Origin: Actinopolyspora alba
GTDB lineage: Bacteria > Actinomycetota > Actinomycetes > Mycobacteriales > Pseudonocardiaceae
Direction: 5' to 3'
Assembly: GCF_900112765.1 (NCBI RefSeq)
Contig: NZ_FOMZ01000006.1
Location: 281,705 to 345,704, forward strand
Length of the DNA: 64,000 nt
Under the pieces are notes generated by a model. It made no database searches and was not told where the DNA came from. It saw only the letters and a program-made list of their open reading frames with translations. Below are positions 10,719 to 19,901 of this stretch, piece after piece (positions within the stretch are counted from its first letter, which is position 1; every line of letters starts with the position of its first letter). The translations under genes and the position numbers were made by a program.

Positions 10719-11423
10719 TCAGTGCCCCATGCCGACCCCGCCGTCGACGGGGATGACCGCTCCGGTGACATAACCGGCGCTGTCCGAGGCCAACCACCGC
10801 ACGGCACCCGCGATCTCGTCCGGCTCGGCGTAGCGCCCCAACGGCACCTGCTCCAGAATCTGCTTCCTGCGCTCCTCGGACAGCTCCTCGGTCATGTCGG
10901 TGGCCACGAACCCCGGCGTGACCACATTGGAGGTGATACCGCGGGAACCGAGCTCCCGCGCCAACGACCGGGCGAAACCGATCAGTCCGGCCTTGCTCGC
11001 CGCGTAGTTGGCCTGCCCCGGAGCACCGGACAGGGCGACCGTGGACGAGATGAAGATCATCCGGCCTTTCCGGTTACGCAGCATGCTGCTGGTCGCGCGC
11101 TTGGCCACCCGGTAGGCACCGGTGAGGTTGGCCTCCACGACCCGCTGGAACTGCTCCTCGCCCATCCGCAACAGCAGCCCGTCGTCGGTGATGCCCGCAT
11201 TGGCCACCACTACCTCCACCCGGCCCTGGGCGGCCTCGACCTCGTCGAAAGCGGCCGTCACCTGGTCGGGATCGGTCACATCGCACCGCACGCCCAACAT
11301 CCCCTCGGGCGCTCCCGACCCGCGATGGGTGATCGCCACGTTGTCGCCGGCAGCCTGAAAGGCCCTGGCTATGGCCAATCCGATACCCCGATTGCCGCCG
11401 GTGACCAACACGGACCGTGTCAC
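10719..11423 (-). CDS. fabG: 3-oxoacyl-[acyl-carrier-protein] reductase
   Basis: The start is GTG 11423, chosen because GGAGGGAG lies 7 nt upstream; a start further up would fall on that site. The 235-residue SDR carries TGGNRGIG at the NADPH loop (residues 8-15), NAG in the core, the catalytic serine in FISSTVALSG, and YAASK (Y140, K144). It reduces beta-ketoacyl-ACP. With inhA 88 bp downstream it forms the FAS-II pair equivalent to mabA-inhA. It is divergent from the FAD oxidase gene, with 309 bp between the starts. Confidence 0.95.
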   Translation of the reverse strand: MTRSVLVTGGNRGIGLAIARAFQAAGDNVAITHRGSGAPEGMLGVRCDVTDPDQVTAAFDEVEAAQGRVEVVVANAGITDDGLLLRMGEEQFQRVVEANLTGAYRVAKRATSSMLRNRKGRMIFISSTVALSGAPGQANYAASKAGLIGFARSLARELGSRGITSNVVTPGFVATDMTEELSEERRKQILEQVPLGRYAEPDEIAGAVRWLASDSAGYVTGAVIPVDGGVGMGH

Positions 11424-11732
11424 TCCCACACTCCCTCCGAAAAACACTGTCAACCGCCGTTCGTCGTCCAGCGGCGTTGACCGGAACCGCCGCTGAGGCT
11501 ATCGGCCCGGTGTGTGCGCACCGACATCGGATCGGGGCAGGCAGGACGACGAGAACGGCTCACCCCCGGTGGGGAGCACCACCGGGCCAGCCGAGCAACA
11601 CTGCGGCGGAACAACCACGGCCGGACGGGTAACATCCCCCGGGAACAGCGTCGATCGAGACCACATCGGGCGGCAGCCGCTGACCGGCACGGCGACGGTG
11701 GCACACCGCCCCGCTCGGGAGGAGGCCTCGCG
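11424..11732. other. Divergent intergenic region fabG / FAD oxidase
   Basis: About 310 bp between two divergent starts. Apart from the ribosome sites at 11431-11438 (minus) and 11717-11725 (plus), I see no RNA gene, strong palindrome or credible small gene. It must hold the promoters of both units. Confidence 0.4.
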
Positions 11733-14633
11733 GTGAGCAGAACGGCCCCCACCGCCGCGGACGTCCCGGAATTCGCGTCCCCGCTGCGTTCCGCGATATC
11801 AGGGCAGGCCCGGTTCGATCCCGGCACCCGAGCCCTCTACGCCACCGACGCCTCCAACTACCGCCAGGTACCCGCCGGTGTGGTGTTTCCCCGGCAGGAC
11901 TCCGATGTGGCCGCCACACTGGCCATCGCACGCGAGTACGGACTGTCGATCACCTCACGAGGCGCGGGAACCAGTATCGCGGGCAATGCCATGGGACCCG
12001 GACTGGTACTGGACTTCTCCCGACACATGAACCGGATCGAGCACCTCGACCCCGATCGCCGACTCGCACGGGTACAGCCGGGAGTCGTACTGGACACGCT
12101 CCGGCAGGCGGCACAACCGCACGGACTGACCTTCGGCCCCGACCCCTCCACGCACAGCCGCTGCACGCTCGGCGGCATGATCGGCAACAACTCCTGCGGC
12201 ACACACTCGGTGGCCTGGGGCAAAACGGTCGACAACATCCGCGAACTGGACGTGCTGCTGTCCGACGGCACCCGACTGACCCTCGGAGCGACCCCACCGG
12301 ACACACTGGACACACTGTGCGCACGGGGCGACCGCACCGGAAGACTGTACGGCGAACTGCGCCGACTGGCCGAGTACTACGAGCCGAACCTGCGCGCGGA
12401 CATGCCCACACCACGCAGACGCGTCTCCGGCTACAACCTGGACCAGCTGCTGCCCGACAACGAATTCAACCTCGCGCGTGCCCTGGTCGGCTCGGAGGGG
12501 ACCTGCGCCACCGTTCTGTCGGCCACCGTGGAACTGGTCGAGACTCCCGCCGCCCGCGCGATGGTGGTACTGGGATTCGACAACACCTACGACGCCGCCG
12601 ACGAAGTCACCCACCTGCTCCACCGGGACACGCTGGCCATCGAGGGAATCAGCGGTGAACTCGTCGACGTCGTCGGTGACCGCAACCCCGACTCCCCCGC
12701 GCTGCCCCTGCTGCCCGCCGGGCGAAGCTGGCTACTGGTCGAAACCGGCGGAGCCGACCAGGACACGGCCCGACACACCGCCGAAACGATCGCGAACTCG
12801 TTCGGCGAACGCGCCACCACCGCGGTACACACCGCACCGGAACGGATGGCAGCACTGTGGAAGATCCGGGAAGAAGGCTCCGGATACGCCACCAGGATGG
12901 CCGACGGTTCGGAACGCTGGTCCGGCTGGGAGGACGCCGCGGTCCCCCCACACCGCCTCGGAACCTACCTGCGCGAGTTCGACGCCCTGCTGGATCACTT
13001 CGGGTACCACGGGGTCAACTACGGACACTACGGTGACGGGTGCATCCACGTGCGCATCGACTTCGACCTGATGTCACGTGCCGGAGCCGCCGAGTACCGA
13101 AATTTCCTGGAATCGGCCGCCGAACTGACCGCAGCCCACGGCGGCTCGCTGTCCGGCGAGCACGGCGACGGCCGGGCCCGCTCGGAATTGTTGTCCCGGA
13201 TGTATCCCCAGCCGATCCTGGACGCCTTCGAACGGTTCAAAACCGCGTTCGATCCGGAAGGGCTGCACAACCCGGGCATTCTGACCCGACCGTCACCGGT
13301 GGACAGTGATCTGCGGCTGCTGGTCGCTCCCCCACGCATCCCCAGCAGAACCACGCTCGCCCTGGGATCCGACGACGGCGACCTGGCTCCCGCCACCCGC
13401 CGATGCGTGGGAATGGGCAAGTGCCTCAACTCCTCGGGCGGAGTGATGTGCCCGAGCTACCGGGCGACCCGGGACGAGAAGCACTCCACCCGCGGCCGAG
13501 CTCACCTGCTGTTCGAGATGCTCGCGGGCGAAACGGTGCGGGGCGGGTGGCGCTCCGAGGAGGTTCACGAGGCACTGGATCTGTGCCTGTCCTGCAAGGG
13601 ATGCAAAACCGACTGCCCGGTCGGGGTGGACATGGCCTCCTACAAGGCCGAGTTCCTGCACCGGTACCACCACAACCGACCACGGCCCGCCGCGCACTAC
13701 TCGATGGGTTTCCTGCCGCTGTGGCTACGCCTGGCGGCACACGCACCGTGGCTGGCCAACCGAATCACGCGAGGCCGGACCGCCCCCCTGCTCAAACGAC
13801 TCGGCGGAATAGCCCCCGAGCGGGAGCTACCGAGCATCGCACCGCGGACACTGCGGCGACGGCACCGCGCGCGCGGAAACCACGACGGCGAGTCCGAAAC
13901 GGTGGTGCTGTTCCCGGACACCTTCACCAACTACCTCGAACCCACCATCGGAAGCGACGCGATCGCCGGGCTACGACGCCTGGGATACCAGGTCGAACTC
14001 CCCACCGGCTCGATGTGCTGCGGCCTGACCTGGCACTCGACCGGCCAACTGGGCATCGCCCGCCGGGTGCTGCGACGCACCGCACGCAACCTGCGCCCGA
14101 AGCTGCGAACCGGAACCCCCCTGGTGGGACTGGAACCCAGCTGCACCGAGTTCCTGCGCAACGACGCGCTGGAACTGTGCCCCGACGACGAGGACGTGCG
14201 CACCGTGGCCGAGTCGACGACCACCTTCGCCGAGCAGGTCGCCCCGTCACGGCACCAATGGCGCCGTGAGACCACCGAGACGGCAGACGAGGCGCTGATG
14301 CAGGTGCACTGCCACCAATACGCGGAGTCGGGCGCCGAGGCGGACCGAGCCGTGCTGGAAGCCACCGGACTGCGCACCCGAGTACTGGACTCCGGCTGCT
14401 GCGGACTGGCGGGCAACTTCGGCTTCGAACGCGGCCACTACGACGTCTCGATGGCCTGCGCCGAGGACAGCCTGCTGCCGGAAGTACGCGCGGCGCACGA
14501 CGACACGACGATCCTCGCCGACGGGTTCAGCTGCCGAACGCAGCTACGCCACGCCACCGAGGCCGAGCCCGTTCACCTGGCTACCCTGCTAGCCCGCACG
14601 CTGGGAGTCGCGACGGACGAACACGACCGGTGA
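11733..14633 (+). CDS. FAD-binding and [4Fe-4S] oxidoreductase (D-2-hydroxyacid dehydrogenase-like, YdiJ type)
   Basis: The GTG at 11733 is preceded 7 nt upstream by GGGAGGAGG, giving 966 residues. The N-terminal half is a type-4 FAD domain (ITSRGAGTSIAGNAMGPG, GGMIGNNSCGTHS, the C-terminal cap with YGHYGDGCIHVRIDF and SGEHGDGRARSEL). The C-terminal half carries ferredoxin-type cysteines (CVGMGKC near residue 558, CLSCKGCKTDCPVGVD near 619) and two CCG motifs (SMCCGLTWHSTG near 764, DSGCCGLAGNFGFE near 888). This matches the long fused glycolate-oxidase or D-2-hydroxyglutarate-dehydrogenase-like class, which passes electrons from a hydroxyacid to an acceptor. The substrate is unknown. It is on the opposite strand between moxR-DUF58-VWA and fabG-inhA. 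Confidence 0.9.
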   Translation: MSRTAPTAADVPEFASPLRSAISGQARFDPGTRALYATDASNYRQVPAGVVFPRQDSDVAATLAIAREYGLSITSRGAGTSIAGNAMGPGLVLDFSRHMNRIEHLDPDRRLARVQPGVVLDTLRQAAQPHGLTFGPDPSTHSRCTLGGMIGNNSCGTHSVAWGKTVDNIRELDVLLSDGTRLTLGATPPDTLDTLCARGDRTGRLYGELRRLAEYYEPNLRADMPTPRRRVSGYNLDQLLPDNEFNLARALVGSEGTCATVLSATVELVETPAARAMVVLGFDNTYDAADEVTHLLHRDTLAIEGISGELVDVVGDRNPDSPALPLLPAGRSWLLVETGGADQDTARHTAETIANSFGERATTAVHTAPERMAALWKIREEGSGYATRMADGSERWSGWEDAAVPPHRLGTYLREFDALLDHFGYHGVNYGHYGDGCIHVRIDFDLMSRAGAAEYRNFLESAAELTAAHGGSLSGEHGDGRARSELLSRMYPQPILDAFERFKTAFDPEGLHNPGILTRPSPVDSDLRLLVAPPRIPSRTTLALGSDDGDLAPATRRCVGMGKCLNSSGGVMCPSYRATRDEKHSTRGRAHLLFEMLAGETVRGGWRSEEVHEALDLCLSCKGCKTDCPVGVDMASYKAEFLHRYHHNRPRPAAHYSMGFLPLWLRLAAHAPWLANRITRGRTAPLLKRLGGIAPERELPSIAPRTLRRRHRARGNHDGESETVVLFPDTFTNYLEPTIGSDAIAGLRRLGYQVELPTGSMCCGLTWHSTGQLGIARRVLRRTARNLRPKLRTGTPLVGLEPSCTEFLRNDALELCPDDEDVRTVAESTTTFAEQVAPSRHQWRRETTETADEALMQVHCHQYAESGAEADRAVLEATGLRTRVLDSGCCGLAGNFGFERGHYDVSMACAEDSLLPEVRAAHDDTTILADGFSCRTQLRHATEAEPVHLATLLARTLGVATDEHDR

Positions 14634-14747
14634 ACGGTCCGGACTCCTCCCACCCGGCACCGCTGCCACGCTCACGTCACGGCTGTCCGCTCGGACCCGA
14701 GAGAGGTGCGGAGCCGCCCGCGACGACGGCTCGGAACAACCACCGCT

Positions 14748-15731
14748 TCAGGGCAACCGCTGCCCCACCAGCAGTGCCACACCCGCCGCCACGATCGCGG
14801 CGAGCGTGCCGAGCACGAACCACGGTTTGCTCGCATCGGCCCGCTTGATCTCGTAACCGATCTGTTCCTGCAGCGTGTCGTAGACCTGCCGCAACTGTTC
14901 GGCACTGGCCGCCTTGTAGAAGTCACCACCGGAAAGATCGGCGATACGCCGCATCGCATCGTCGTCGACCTCCACCGGCTGCCGCTGCCCCTGGATCCGG
15001 ATACTGCCGTGCTCGGTGCCGAACGAGATGGTGGAGATGGGCACCCCGGCCTGCTTGGCCGCCTTCGCCTGGGTGTAGGCCCCCCGCGGCGCGTCCAGCT
15101 CCCGCGGGATGGTCTGCCCACCGTCGGCCATCAGCACGATCCGGGCAGGCGGAGGTCCCTGCCCACCACCGAGCATTCGCCCGAAGGAATCGATGGCCGA
15201 CAGGGAAGCCTTGATCCCCTCGCCGGTGGCAGTGGCCTCCGACAGCTGCAGACCGTCGATGGCCTGTTTGACGCTGGGCCGGTCGGTGGTGGGCATGACC
15301 ATCACCGTGGCCGTACCCGCGAAGGAGACCAGACCGAGGTTGATTCCCGGAGTGAGCTTGTCGGCGAACTCCTTGGCAGCCTGCTTGGCAGCGCGCAACC
15401 GACTGGGGCTGACGTCCTGCGCCTTCATGGAAAGCGAGACGTCCATCGTCAGCAGCACGGTGGCACGGTTGCGCGGGATGCGCTGCTCCGACGTGGGACC
15501 GGCCAGCCCGATGGTCAGCAGGATCAGCGCCACACCGAGCAGCGCCATCGGCACGTGCTTGGGCCAGCCCTGGCGGCTGGGAGCGACGCGCTCCAGCAGC
15601 TCGAGATTGCTGAAGCGCATCGTGCTGCGCTTGCGCCTGCGCTGCGTCCACAAGTAGCCGACGACCAGAACCGCCACCAGGATCAGCAGCAGGAACCACG
15701 CGGGGTTGGTGAATCCGCTCAGACTGGGCAT
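14748..15731 (-). CDS. VWA-domain membrane protein (BatA-like)
   Basis: A 327-residue protein with membrane segments at about 12-30, 60-78 and 305-325, enclosing a von Willebrand A domain. The MIDAS is complete in form: D97-x-S99-x-S101 in LLTMDVSLSMK, a T in ATATGEG, and an acidic D in LMADGG. ATG 15731 overlaps the DUF58 stop (TGATG), so translation is coupled. In MoxR systems the VWA protein binds a metal-dependent partner and the AAA+ MoxR remodels it. It corresponds to Rv1481 in my recollection. A TTG just upstream (15734) could be an alternative start. Confidence 0.92.
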   Translation of the reverse strand: MPSLSGFTNPAWFLLLILVAVLVVGYLWTQRRRKRSTMRFSNLELLERVAPSRQGWPKHVPMALLGVALILLTIGLAGPTSEQRIPRNRATVLLTMDVSLSMKAQDVSPSRLRAAKQAAKEFADKLTPGINLGLVSFAGTATVMVMPTTDRPSVKQAIDGLQLSEATATGEGIKASLSAIDSFGRMLGGGQGPPPARIVLMADGGQTIPRELDAPRGAYTQAKAAKQAGVPISTISFGTEHGSIRIQGQRQPVEVDDDAMRRIADLSGGDFYKAASAEQLRQVYDTLQEQIGYEIKRADASKPWFVLGTLAAIVAAGVALLVGQRLP

Positions 15732-16687
15732 CAAACCACTCCCCCGGACCAGCCGCGTTTGCGGGCGACGACGAAGCGGACTATGTCGGCGATCCAGTCC
15801 GAGTCGGTGCGCAACACCAGGTGGGCCGCCCCTACCCGCCGCAGCTCCGCGGCGACCCGTTCCCGGTGGGCCGCGGCGGCCGCGGCGAACTCACGTCGTA
15901 ACAATGGTGTGGTGGTCACCTCACGCTGTTTGCCGGTCTCGGGATCGCTCAACTGGACGGTGCCCACGCTCGGGAGCTCGACATCGCGCGGATCGACGAC
16001 CTCGATCGCGAGCAGCGAGTGCCGGGCGGACAGCCCGCGCATCGCTCGTTGCCATTCGACCCGTCCGAGAAAGTCGGAGATCACCACGGCCAGACCCCGG
16101 CGACGTGGCGGTCTGCGCAGCGCCTCCACCAGCGAGGCCAGCTCTCCGGAGGCCCCTTCGGGCGGATGCGGCACTTCGGCGGTTCGGCGCAGCAACGCCC
16201 TGGCGTAGTCGCTGCCCCCTCTGGCGGGGATCCGGGTGAGTTCCTGCCCGTTGGAGACCACGGCACCGAGCCGGTTACCACCGCCCGCGGTCAGGTGTCC
16301 CACCGCGGCCAGCCCCGCTATCGCCAGCTCACGCTTGGTGCATCCGGCCGTTCCGAAGTCCAGGCTCGCGGACAGGTCCACGGCCGCCCAGGTCTCCAGT
16401 TCACGGTCGGCCACCGTCTCGCGGATGTGCGGTTCGGTGGTGCGGGCGGTCACGGCCCAGTCCATCCGCCGCACGTCGTCGCCGGGCTGGTACGTCCGTG
16501 CCTCGCCGGGCTCGGTCCCCGGCCCCGGCACGAGCCCCAGATGATTGCCCTGCAGCAGGCCGTCGAGCCTGCCGCGCACCGTCAGTTCCAGGGAGCGCAG
16601 TGCTTCCCGCATACGTCCGGCCTGCAACGCGGGTGGCGCCCATTCGGGGCGGTCACCGCTGGTCGACACGGCGAATCGACTCCTCAC
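15731..16687 (-). CDS. DUF58 domain protein
   Basis: The 318-residue protein contains the DUF58 hallmark GLVPGPGTEPGEARTYQPGD followed by DVRRMDWAVTAR. Inside, the AAVDLSASLDFG strand resembles a VWA-like acidic loop. GTG 16687 forms a GTGA overlap with the moxR stop, and its own stop overlaps the VWA start. The three genes therefore form one translationally coupled operon. DUF58 proteins accompany MoxR ATPases in chaperone-like assembly systems; the client is unknown. It corresponds to Rv1480. Confidence 0.92.
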   Translation of the reverse strand: MRSRFAVSTSGDRPEWAPPALQAGRMREALRSLELTVRGRLDGLLQGNHLGLVPGPGTEPGEARTYQPGDDVRRMDWAVTARTTEPHIRETVADRELETWAAVDLSASLDFGTAGCTKRELAIAGLAAVGHLTAGGGNRLGAVVSNGQELTRIPARGGSDYARALLRRTAEVPHPPEGASGELASLVEALRRPPRRRGLAVVISDFLGRVEWQRAMRGLSARHSLLAIEVVDPRDVELPSVGTVQLSDPETGKQREVTTTPLLRREFAAAAAAHRERVAAELRRVGAAHLVLRTDSDWIADIVRFVVARKRGWSGGVV

Positions 16688-17844
16688 TGGTTGGTGATGC
16701 CGGGGGACGGCTGCTGGCCGTGGGCGGCTCCCGGCACGGCTGGAGCGCCCGCCTGCGGCGCACCGTTGTGCTGCCCGGCGTTCTGCTGGGGACGCGCCGA
16801 TACCTGCGGCAGCGGGACGGTCTGCAGCACCCGGTTGACGACGTGGTCCACGGGCACCCCGTCGGCCACCGCGTCGTAGGAGAGCACGATGCGGTGGCGG
16901 AACACGTCCGGGACCACGTCGACGACGTCCTGCGGCAGGACGTAGTCGCGGCCGCGCAGCAGGGCGAGCGCGCGGGCACCACCGACGACACCGAGGGTGG
17001 CGCGTGGTGAGGCACCGTAGGAGACCCAGCCCGCGATGTCGGACAGCCCGTGTTCGTTGGGCGAGCGGGTGGCCAGCACCAGACGGACGACGTAGTCGAC
17101 CAGCGCGTGGTGCACGAACACGTTGGAGGCCACCTGCTGCAACCGGGAGAGCTCACCGGGTTCGAGCACGGCCTGCGGTTCCGGTGGGGAGACCCCCATC
17201 CGGTAGACGATCTCGCGTTCCTCCTCGGCCGTGGGGTACTCCACCAGCAGTTTGAACAGGAAACGGTCCCGCTGCGCCTCGGGCAGCGGATACACACCCT
17301 CGTTCTCGATGGGGTTCTGCGTGGCGAGCACCTGGAAGGGTTGCGGCGTGGGATAGCTGTGCCCACCCAGCGAGACGTGCTGCTCGGCCATGACCTCCAG
17401 CAGGGCCGACTGGATCTTGGCAGGGGCGCGGTTGACCTCGTCCGCCAGCACGAAGTTGGCCATGATGGGACCGAGTTCGACGTCGAACCGCTCGCTGCCC
17501 TGACGGTAGATCCTGGTTCCCAGCAGATCGGCGGGCACGAGGTCCGGGGTGAACTGCAGGCGGGAGAAGCTGCCCCCCACCACCGTGGAGAAGGTCTCCA
17601 CGGCCAGTGTCTTGGCGACGCCCGGGATGCCCTCGAGCAGGATGTGTCCCCCCGCCAGCAGCCCCACCAGGATGCGCTCCACGAGTCGGTCCTGGCCGAC
17701 GATCACACGTTTGACCTCGAAGACGGTGCGTTCGAGCAGTTGTGCGTCCCTGGCGGGCGTACTGGTGTGATCCGGCGAGTGGGCCGGCCCGGCCGCCCCT
17801 GTGCCCGCGCCATTGCCGTTACCGCCCTGACCCGGATCGGTCAC
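16684..17844 (-). CDS. MoxR family AAA+ ATPase
   Basis: GTG 17844 is chosen because GGAGGT lies 6 nt upstream; longer frames have no site. The 386 residues begin with a Gly/Asn-rich disordered tail (about 35 residues), then the AAA+ module: Walker A GIPGVAKT at 72-79, a Walker B in VLADEVNRAP, sensor-1 ATQNPIENEG, and the arginine-finger LPEAQRDRFLF segment. A proline/glutamine-rich tail closes the protein. MoxR ATPases use ATP to load metals or mature complexes together with VWA proteins. It is first in the moxR-DUF58-VWA operon and equivalent to moxR1 (Rv1479) by position. The region upstream contains one copy of the AT-rich 23-mer. Confidence 0.95.
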   Translation of the reverse strand: MTDPGQGGNGNGAGTGAAGPAHSPDHTSTPARDAQLLERTVFEVKRVIVGQDRLVERILVGLLAGGHILLEGIPGVAKTLAVETFSTVVGGSFSRLQFTPDLVPADLLGTRIYRQGSERFDVELGPIMANFVLADEVNRAPAKIQSALLEVMAEQHVSLGGHSYPTPQPFQVLATQNPIENEGVYPLPEAQRDRFLFKLLVEYPTAEEEREIVYRMGVSPPEPQAVLEPGELSRLQQVASNVFVHHALVDYVVRLVLATRSPNEHGLSDIAGWVSYGASPRATLGVVGGARALALLRGRDYVLPQDVVDVVPDVFRHRIVLSYDAVADGVPVDHVVNRVLQTVPLPQVSARPQQNAGQHNGAPQAGAPAVPGAAHGQQPSPGITNQ

Positions 17845-18004
17845 TGGGAAACCTCCAACTGAGTGCTCGGCACCCCGTGGGGCGCGGATACCACCACAGG
17901 GTGATCGCTGTTGTTGCCGATATTGGCACGTGACCGTACTGATCACGCGTCGGGGCGCGTTGTCGCTGTCATTTCACCTTGTTGGGCGTATGCGTGTTGT
18001 TAAG

Positions 18005-18027
18005 TTTAATTTCATTCAACACTGAAA
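18005..18027. repeat. AT-rich 23-mer, copy 1
   Basis: The 23 bp here differ at one position from 28723-28745, more than 10 kb away. The conserved core ATTTCATTCAACACTGAAA contains the inverted arms TTTCA and TGAAA separated by 8 bp. It lies in the 252-bp gap between mobA and moxR, about 160 bp upstream of the moxR start. The following 25 bp are also AT-rich at both sites. A shared operator or a remnant of a dispersed repeat are both possible. Confidence 0.6.
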
Positions 18028-18096
18028 ATACAGAAATAGTAAACATATTGCGTTGCCACCGCCCTCGACGGGAACCACGGAAGATCGCCCGAGTGT

Positions 18097-18678
18097 TCAG
18101 TGCGCTCGACGCAACGTACGAGCCAGGTCCTCGGGAGTGTCCACGTCGATGGTCTCCGCCTGCTCGGCGGGCACGAACAGCGGGTGCAACGGGGACAGCA
18201 CACCGCGCAGCGCGACCCCGTGCGGCTGTTCGGGCAAGGCCCGCCCCAGCGCGACCGCCCGCCAGACCCCGACCAACCACTGCGGCCGGTCGTCCGTGTC
18301 GACCAGCACCGCTCCCCCGCTGTCCGGAGCACGGCGCAGCGCGGCCAACAGCCGCGAGAGCGTGTCGCGGCTCAGCCAGGGGTGATCGGCGGCGAGCACG
18401 GCGACCAGTGAGACGCACGGGGGCAGCGCGGCCAGCCCCGCCGACAGGGCCGCCACCGGCCCCCCTCCGGGCGGCGCCTCCCTGGTCCAGCGGACCGGGC
18501 GGCCGGTCGACCGCCGGGGCCCCACCGCCACGATCGGTTCCGCGTCGGAAACCGCATCCAGGGTGCGGTCCAGCAGGGAAAGCCCGGAAAGTCGGATGGC
18601 GGGCTTGTCCCGGCCCCCCAGCCTGCTGCCGCGTCCTCCCGCCAGCACGATCCCGGCGAATCCACTCGTCGAGGCCAT
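18097..18678 (-). CDS. mobA: MobA-like NTP-transferase (molybdenum cofactor guanylyltransferase type)
   Basis: The 193-residue single-domain nucleotidyltransferase has the MobA glycine/lysine loop IVLAGGRGSRLGGRDKP at about residues 11-27, then PPGGGPVAALSAGL and VAVLAADHPWL, where the motif aspartate binds metal. In the family it adds GMP to molybdopterin, although related enzymes (MobA-like, CoA-type NTPases) act on other substrates. No other moco gene is nearby, so the name is family-level. TAGTCT ends 6 nt before ATG 18678 and no ribosome site precedes it, which suggests a leaderless message. Confidence 0.85.
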   Translation of the reverse strand: MASTSGFAGIVLAGGRGSRLGGRDKPAIRLSGLSLLDRTLDAVSDAEPIVAVGPRRSTGRPVRWTREAPPGGGPVAALSAGLAALPPCVSLVAVLAADHPWLSRDTLSRLLAALRRAPDSGGAVLVDTDDRPQWLVGVWRAVALGRALPEQPHGVALRGVLSPLHPLFVPAEQAETIDVDTPEDLARTLRRAH

Positions 18679-18684
18679 ACGAGC

Positions 18685-18690
18685 AGACTA
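18685..18690 (-). promoter_or_regulatory. -10 element (TAGTCT) for mobA
   Basis: On the minus strand TAGTCT ends 6 nt before ATG 18678, placing the transcription start at the first codon. Confidence 0.4.
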
Positions 18691-18827
18691 CGTGCCGCGG
18701 ACCGCGGACATCGACGAATCGTTCGCCGGGGCATCGGGCAGGCAGGGGCGACACCGCGGTGCCGAACTCCACTCGAAGTCGTGCGGCACCGAACCCGGAC
18801 TCGTCGGGGTCGGGTGTGTCGCCACGA

Positions 18828-19751
18828 TCAGCTCGTCTCGTAGGCGTAGCCGTACTCGTTCGCCTCGGCGGCGCGCAGTCGCGCCGAACGGCGCTGCAGG
18901 ATCTCGCTCCGAATCGCCCAGACCAGCCCCGACAGCCAGACCAACCCCAGCACTGTGGTGAGCAGCACGCCGGGAACCTGGGGCACACCCACGGTGTCGA
19001 GCAACAGGCGCGAATTGCTGAACACGATGAGCCCACCGGCTCCCACACCCAGCACGCGGACCGGCAGGATCCGAACGAGCCAAGCGGCCAGCGGAGCGGC
19101 GACCACACCGCCGATGAGCAGCCCGAGAGTCACCGGCCACTTCCAAGCCGAACCGCCGTTGTGCAGCAAGAACCCGGTGGTCGCCCCCAGGGAGACGATC
19201 AGTTCGCTGGTGTTGACCGTGCCGACGGTACGCCTGGGCAGGATCCGCCCCGTGCTGAGCAGTGTCGAAGTGGTGACCGGTCCCCAGCCACCCCCACCGA
19301 CGGAGTCGACGAATCCACCGACCGCGCCGAGTGGAATCAACCACCGCCGCCCGGCGGCGGTGAGACCGCTGGAGCGCACCGGGGTGGACCACGCCGAGAA
19401 GCGCAGTACGACGTAACTCCCGAGCACCACCAGCAGCAGCGCCATCCAACCGCGGGCCGATCCGGCCGCCACCGAGGACAGGGCCGAGGCGCCGAGGAAG
19501 CCGCCGAGCCCACCGGGCAGCGCGAGCCAGCCGACCATGCGCCAGTCGACGTTGCGCATCCGCCAGTGCGCCGCACCGGAGACGACAGCTGTCCCGATCT
19601 TGGCCAGGTGCACCGACGCCGAAGCCATCACAGGCGCGGTGCCCACGGCCAACAGGCCGGTTGTGGCCGTCACGCCGAATCCCATCCCCAGCGAGCCGTC
19701 GACCAGCTGGGCGAGAAATCCGGCCACCGCCACGAGCAACAGAGTGGGCAC
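18828..19751 (-). CDS. TauE/SafE family sulfite/organosulfonate exporter
   Basis: GTG 19751 has GGAGG 5-8 nt upstream (19757-19761), so it beats the TTG at 19805. The 307 residues form about eight membrane segments in two homologous halves. The TauE/SafE repeats are visible as QLVDGSLGMGFGVTATTGLL in the first half and VGGFVDSVGGGGWGPVTTSTLL in the second, each with the conserved D and glycine run. Such proteins export sulfite or sulfoacetate-type anions. An Rrf2 regulator without cysteines lies upstream on the same strand and a perfect 11-bp palindrome is in the promoter region. Together these point to sulfur control, by inference. Confidence 0.9.
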   Translation of the reverse strand: MPTLLLVAVAGFLAQLVDGSLGMGFGVTATTGLLAVGTAPVMASASVHLAKIGTAVVSGAAHWRMRNVDWRMVGWLALPGGLGGFLGASALSSVAAGSARGWMALLLVVLGSYVVLRFSAWSTPVRSSGLTAAGRRWLIPLGAVGGFVDSVGGGGWGPVTTSTLLSTGRILPRRTVGTVNTSELIVSLGATTGFLLHNGGSAWKWPVTLGLLIGGVVAAPLAAWLVRILPVRVLGVGAGGLIVFSNSRLLLDTVGVPQVPGVLLTTVLGLVWLSGLVWAIRSEILQRRSARLRAAEANEYGYAYETS

Positions 19752-19802
19752 CAATGCCTCCAGACCGTTTCCGCTCGCGTCCGAAGCGCCGAGCGGCTTT
19801 TC

Positions 19803-19813
19803 CAACTAAGTTG
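19803..19813. promoter_or_regulatory. Palindrome upstream of the TauE/SafE gene
   Basis: CAACTAAGTTG is a perfect inverted repeat (5+1+5) in an AT-rich stretch. It ends 52 bp upstream of GTG 19751, between this exporter and the Rrf2 regulator. It is a plausible operator for that regulator; the assignment is inference. Confidence 0.45.
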
Positions 19814-19901
19814 ATAAAAACGGTACACTTTCCAACGGACCGGTCAACACGCTCCCAGCGTTCGGGACGACACCGTTCGGAACGGCACCCCGTGAGTACG
19901 T

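Noticed and set aside
18005..18027. Zur or IdeR binding site.
   Set aside because: The arms are TTTCA...TGAAA with the wrong orientation and spacing for the known TGAAAATNATTTTCA or TTAGGTTAGGCTAACCTAA boxes.
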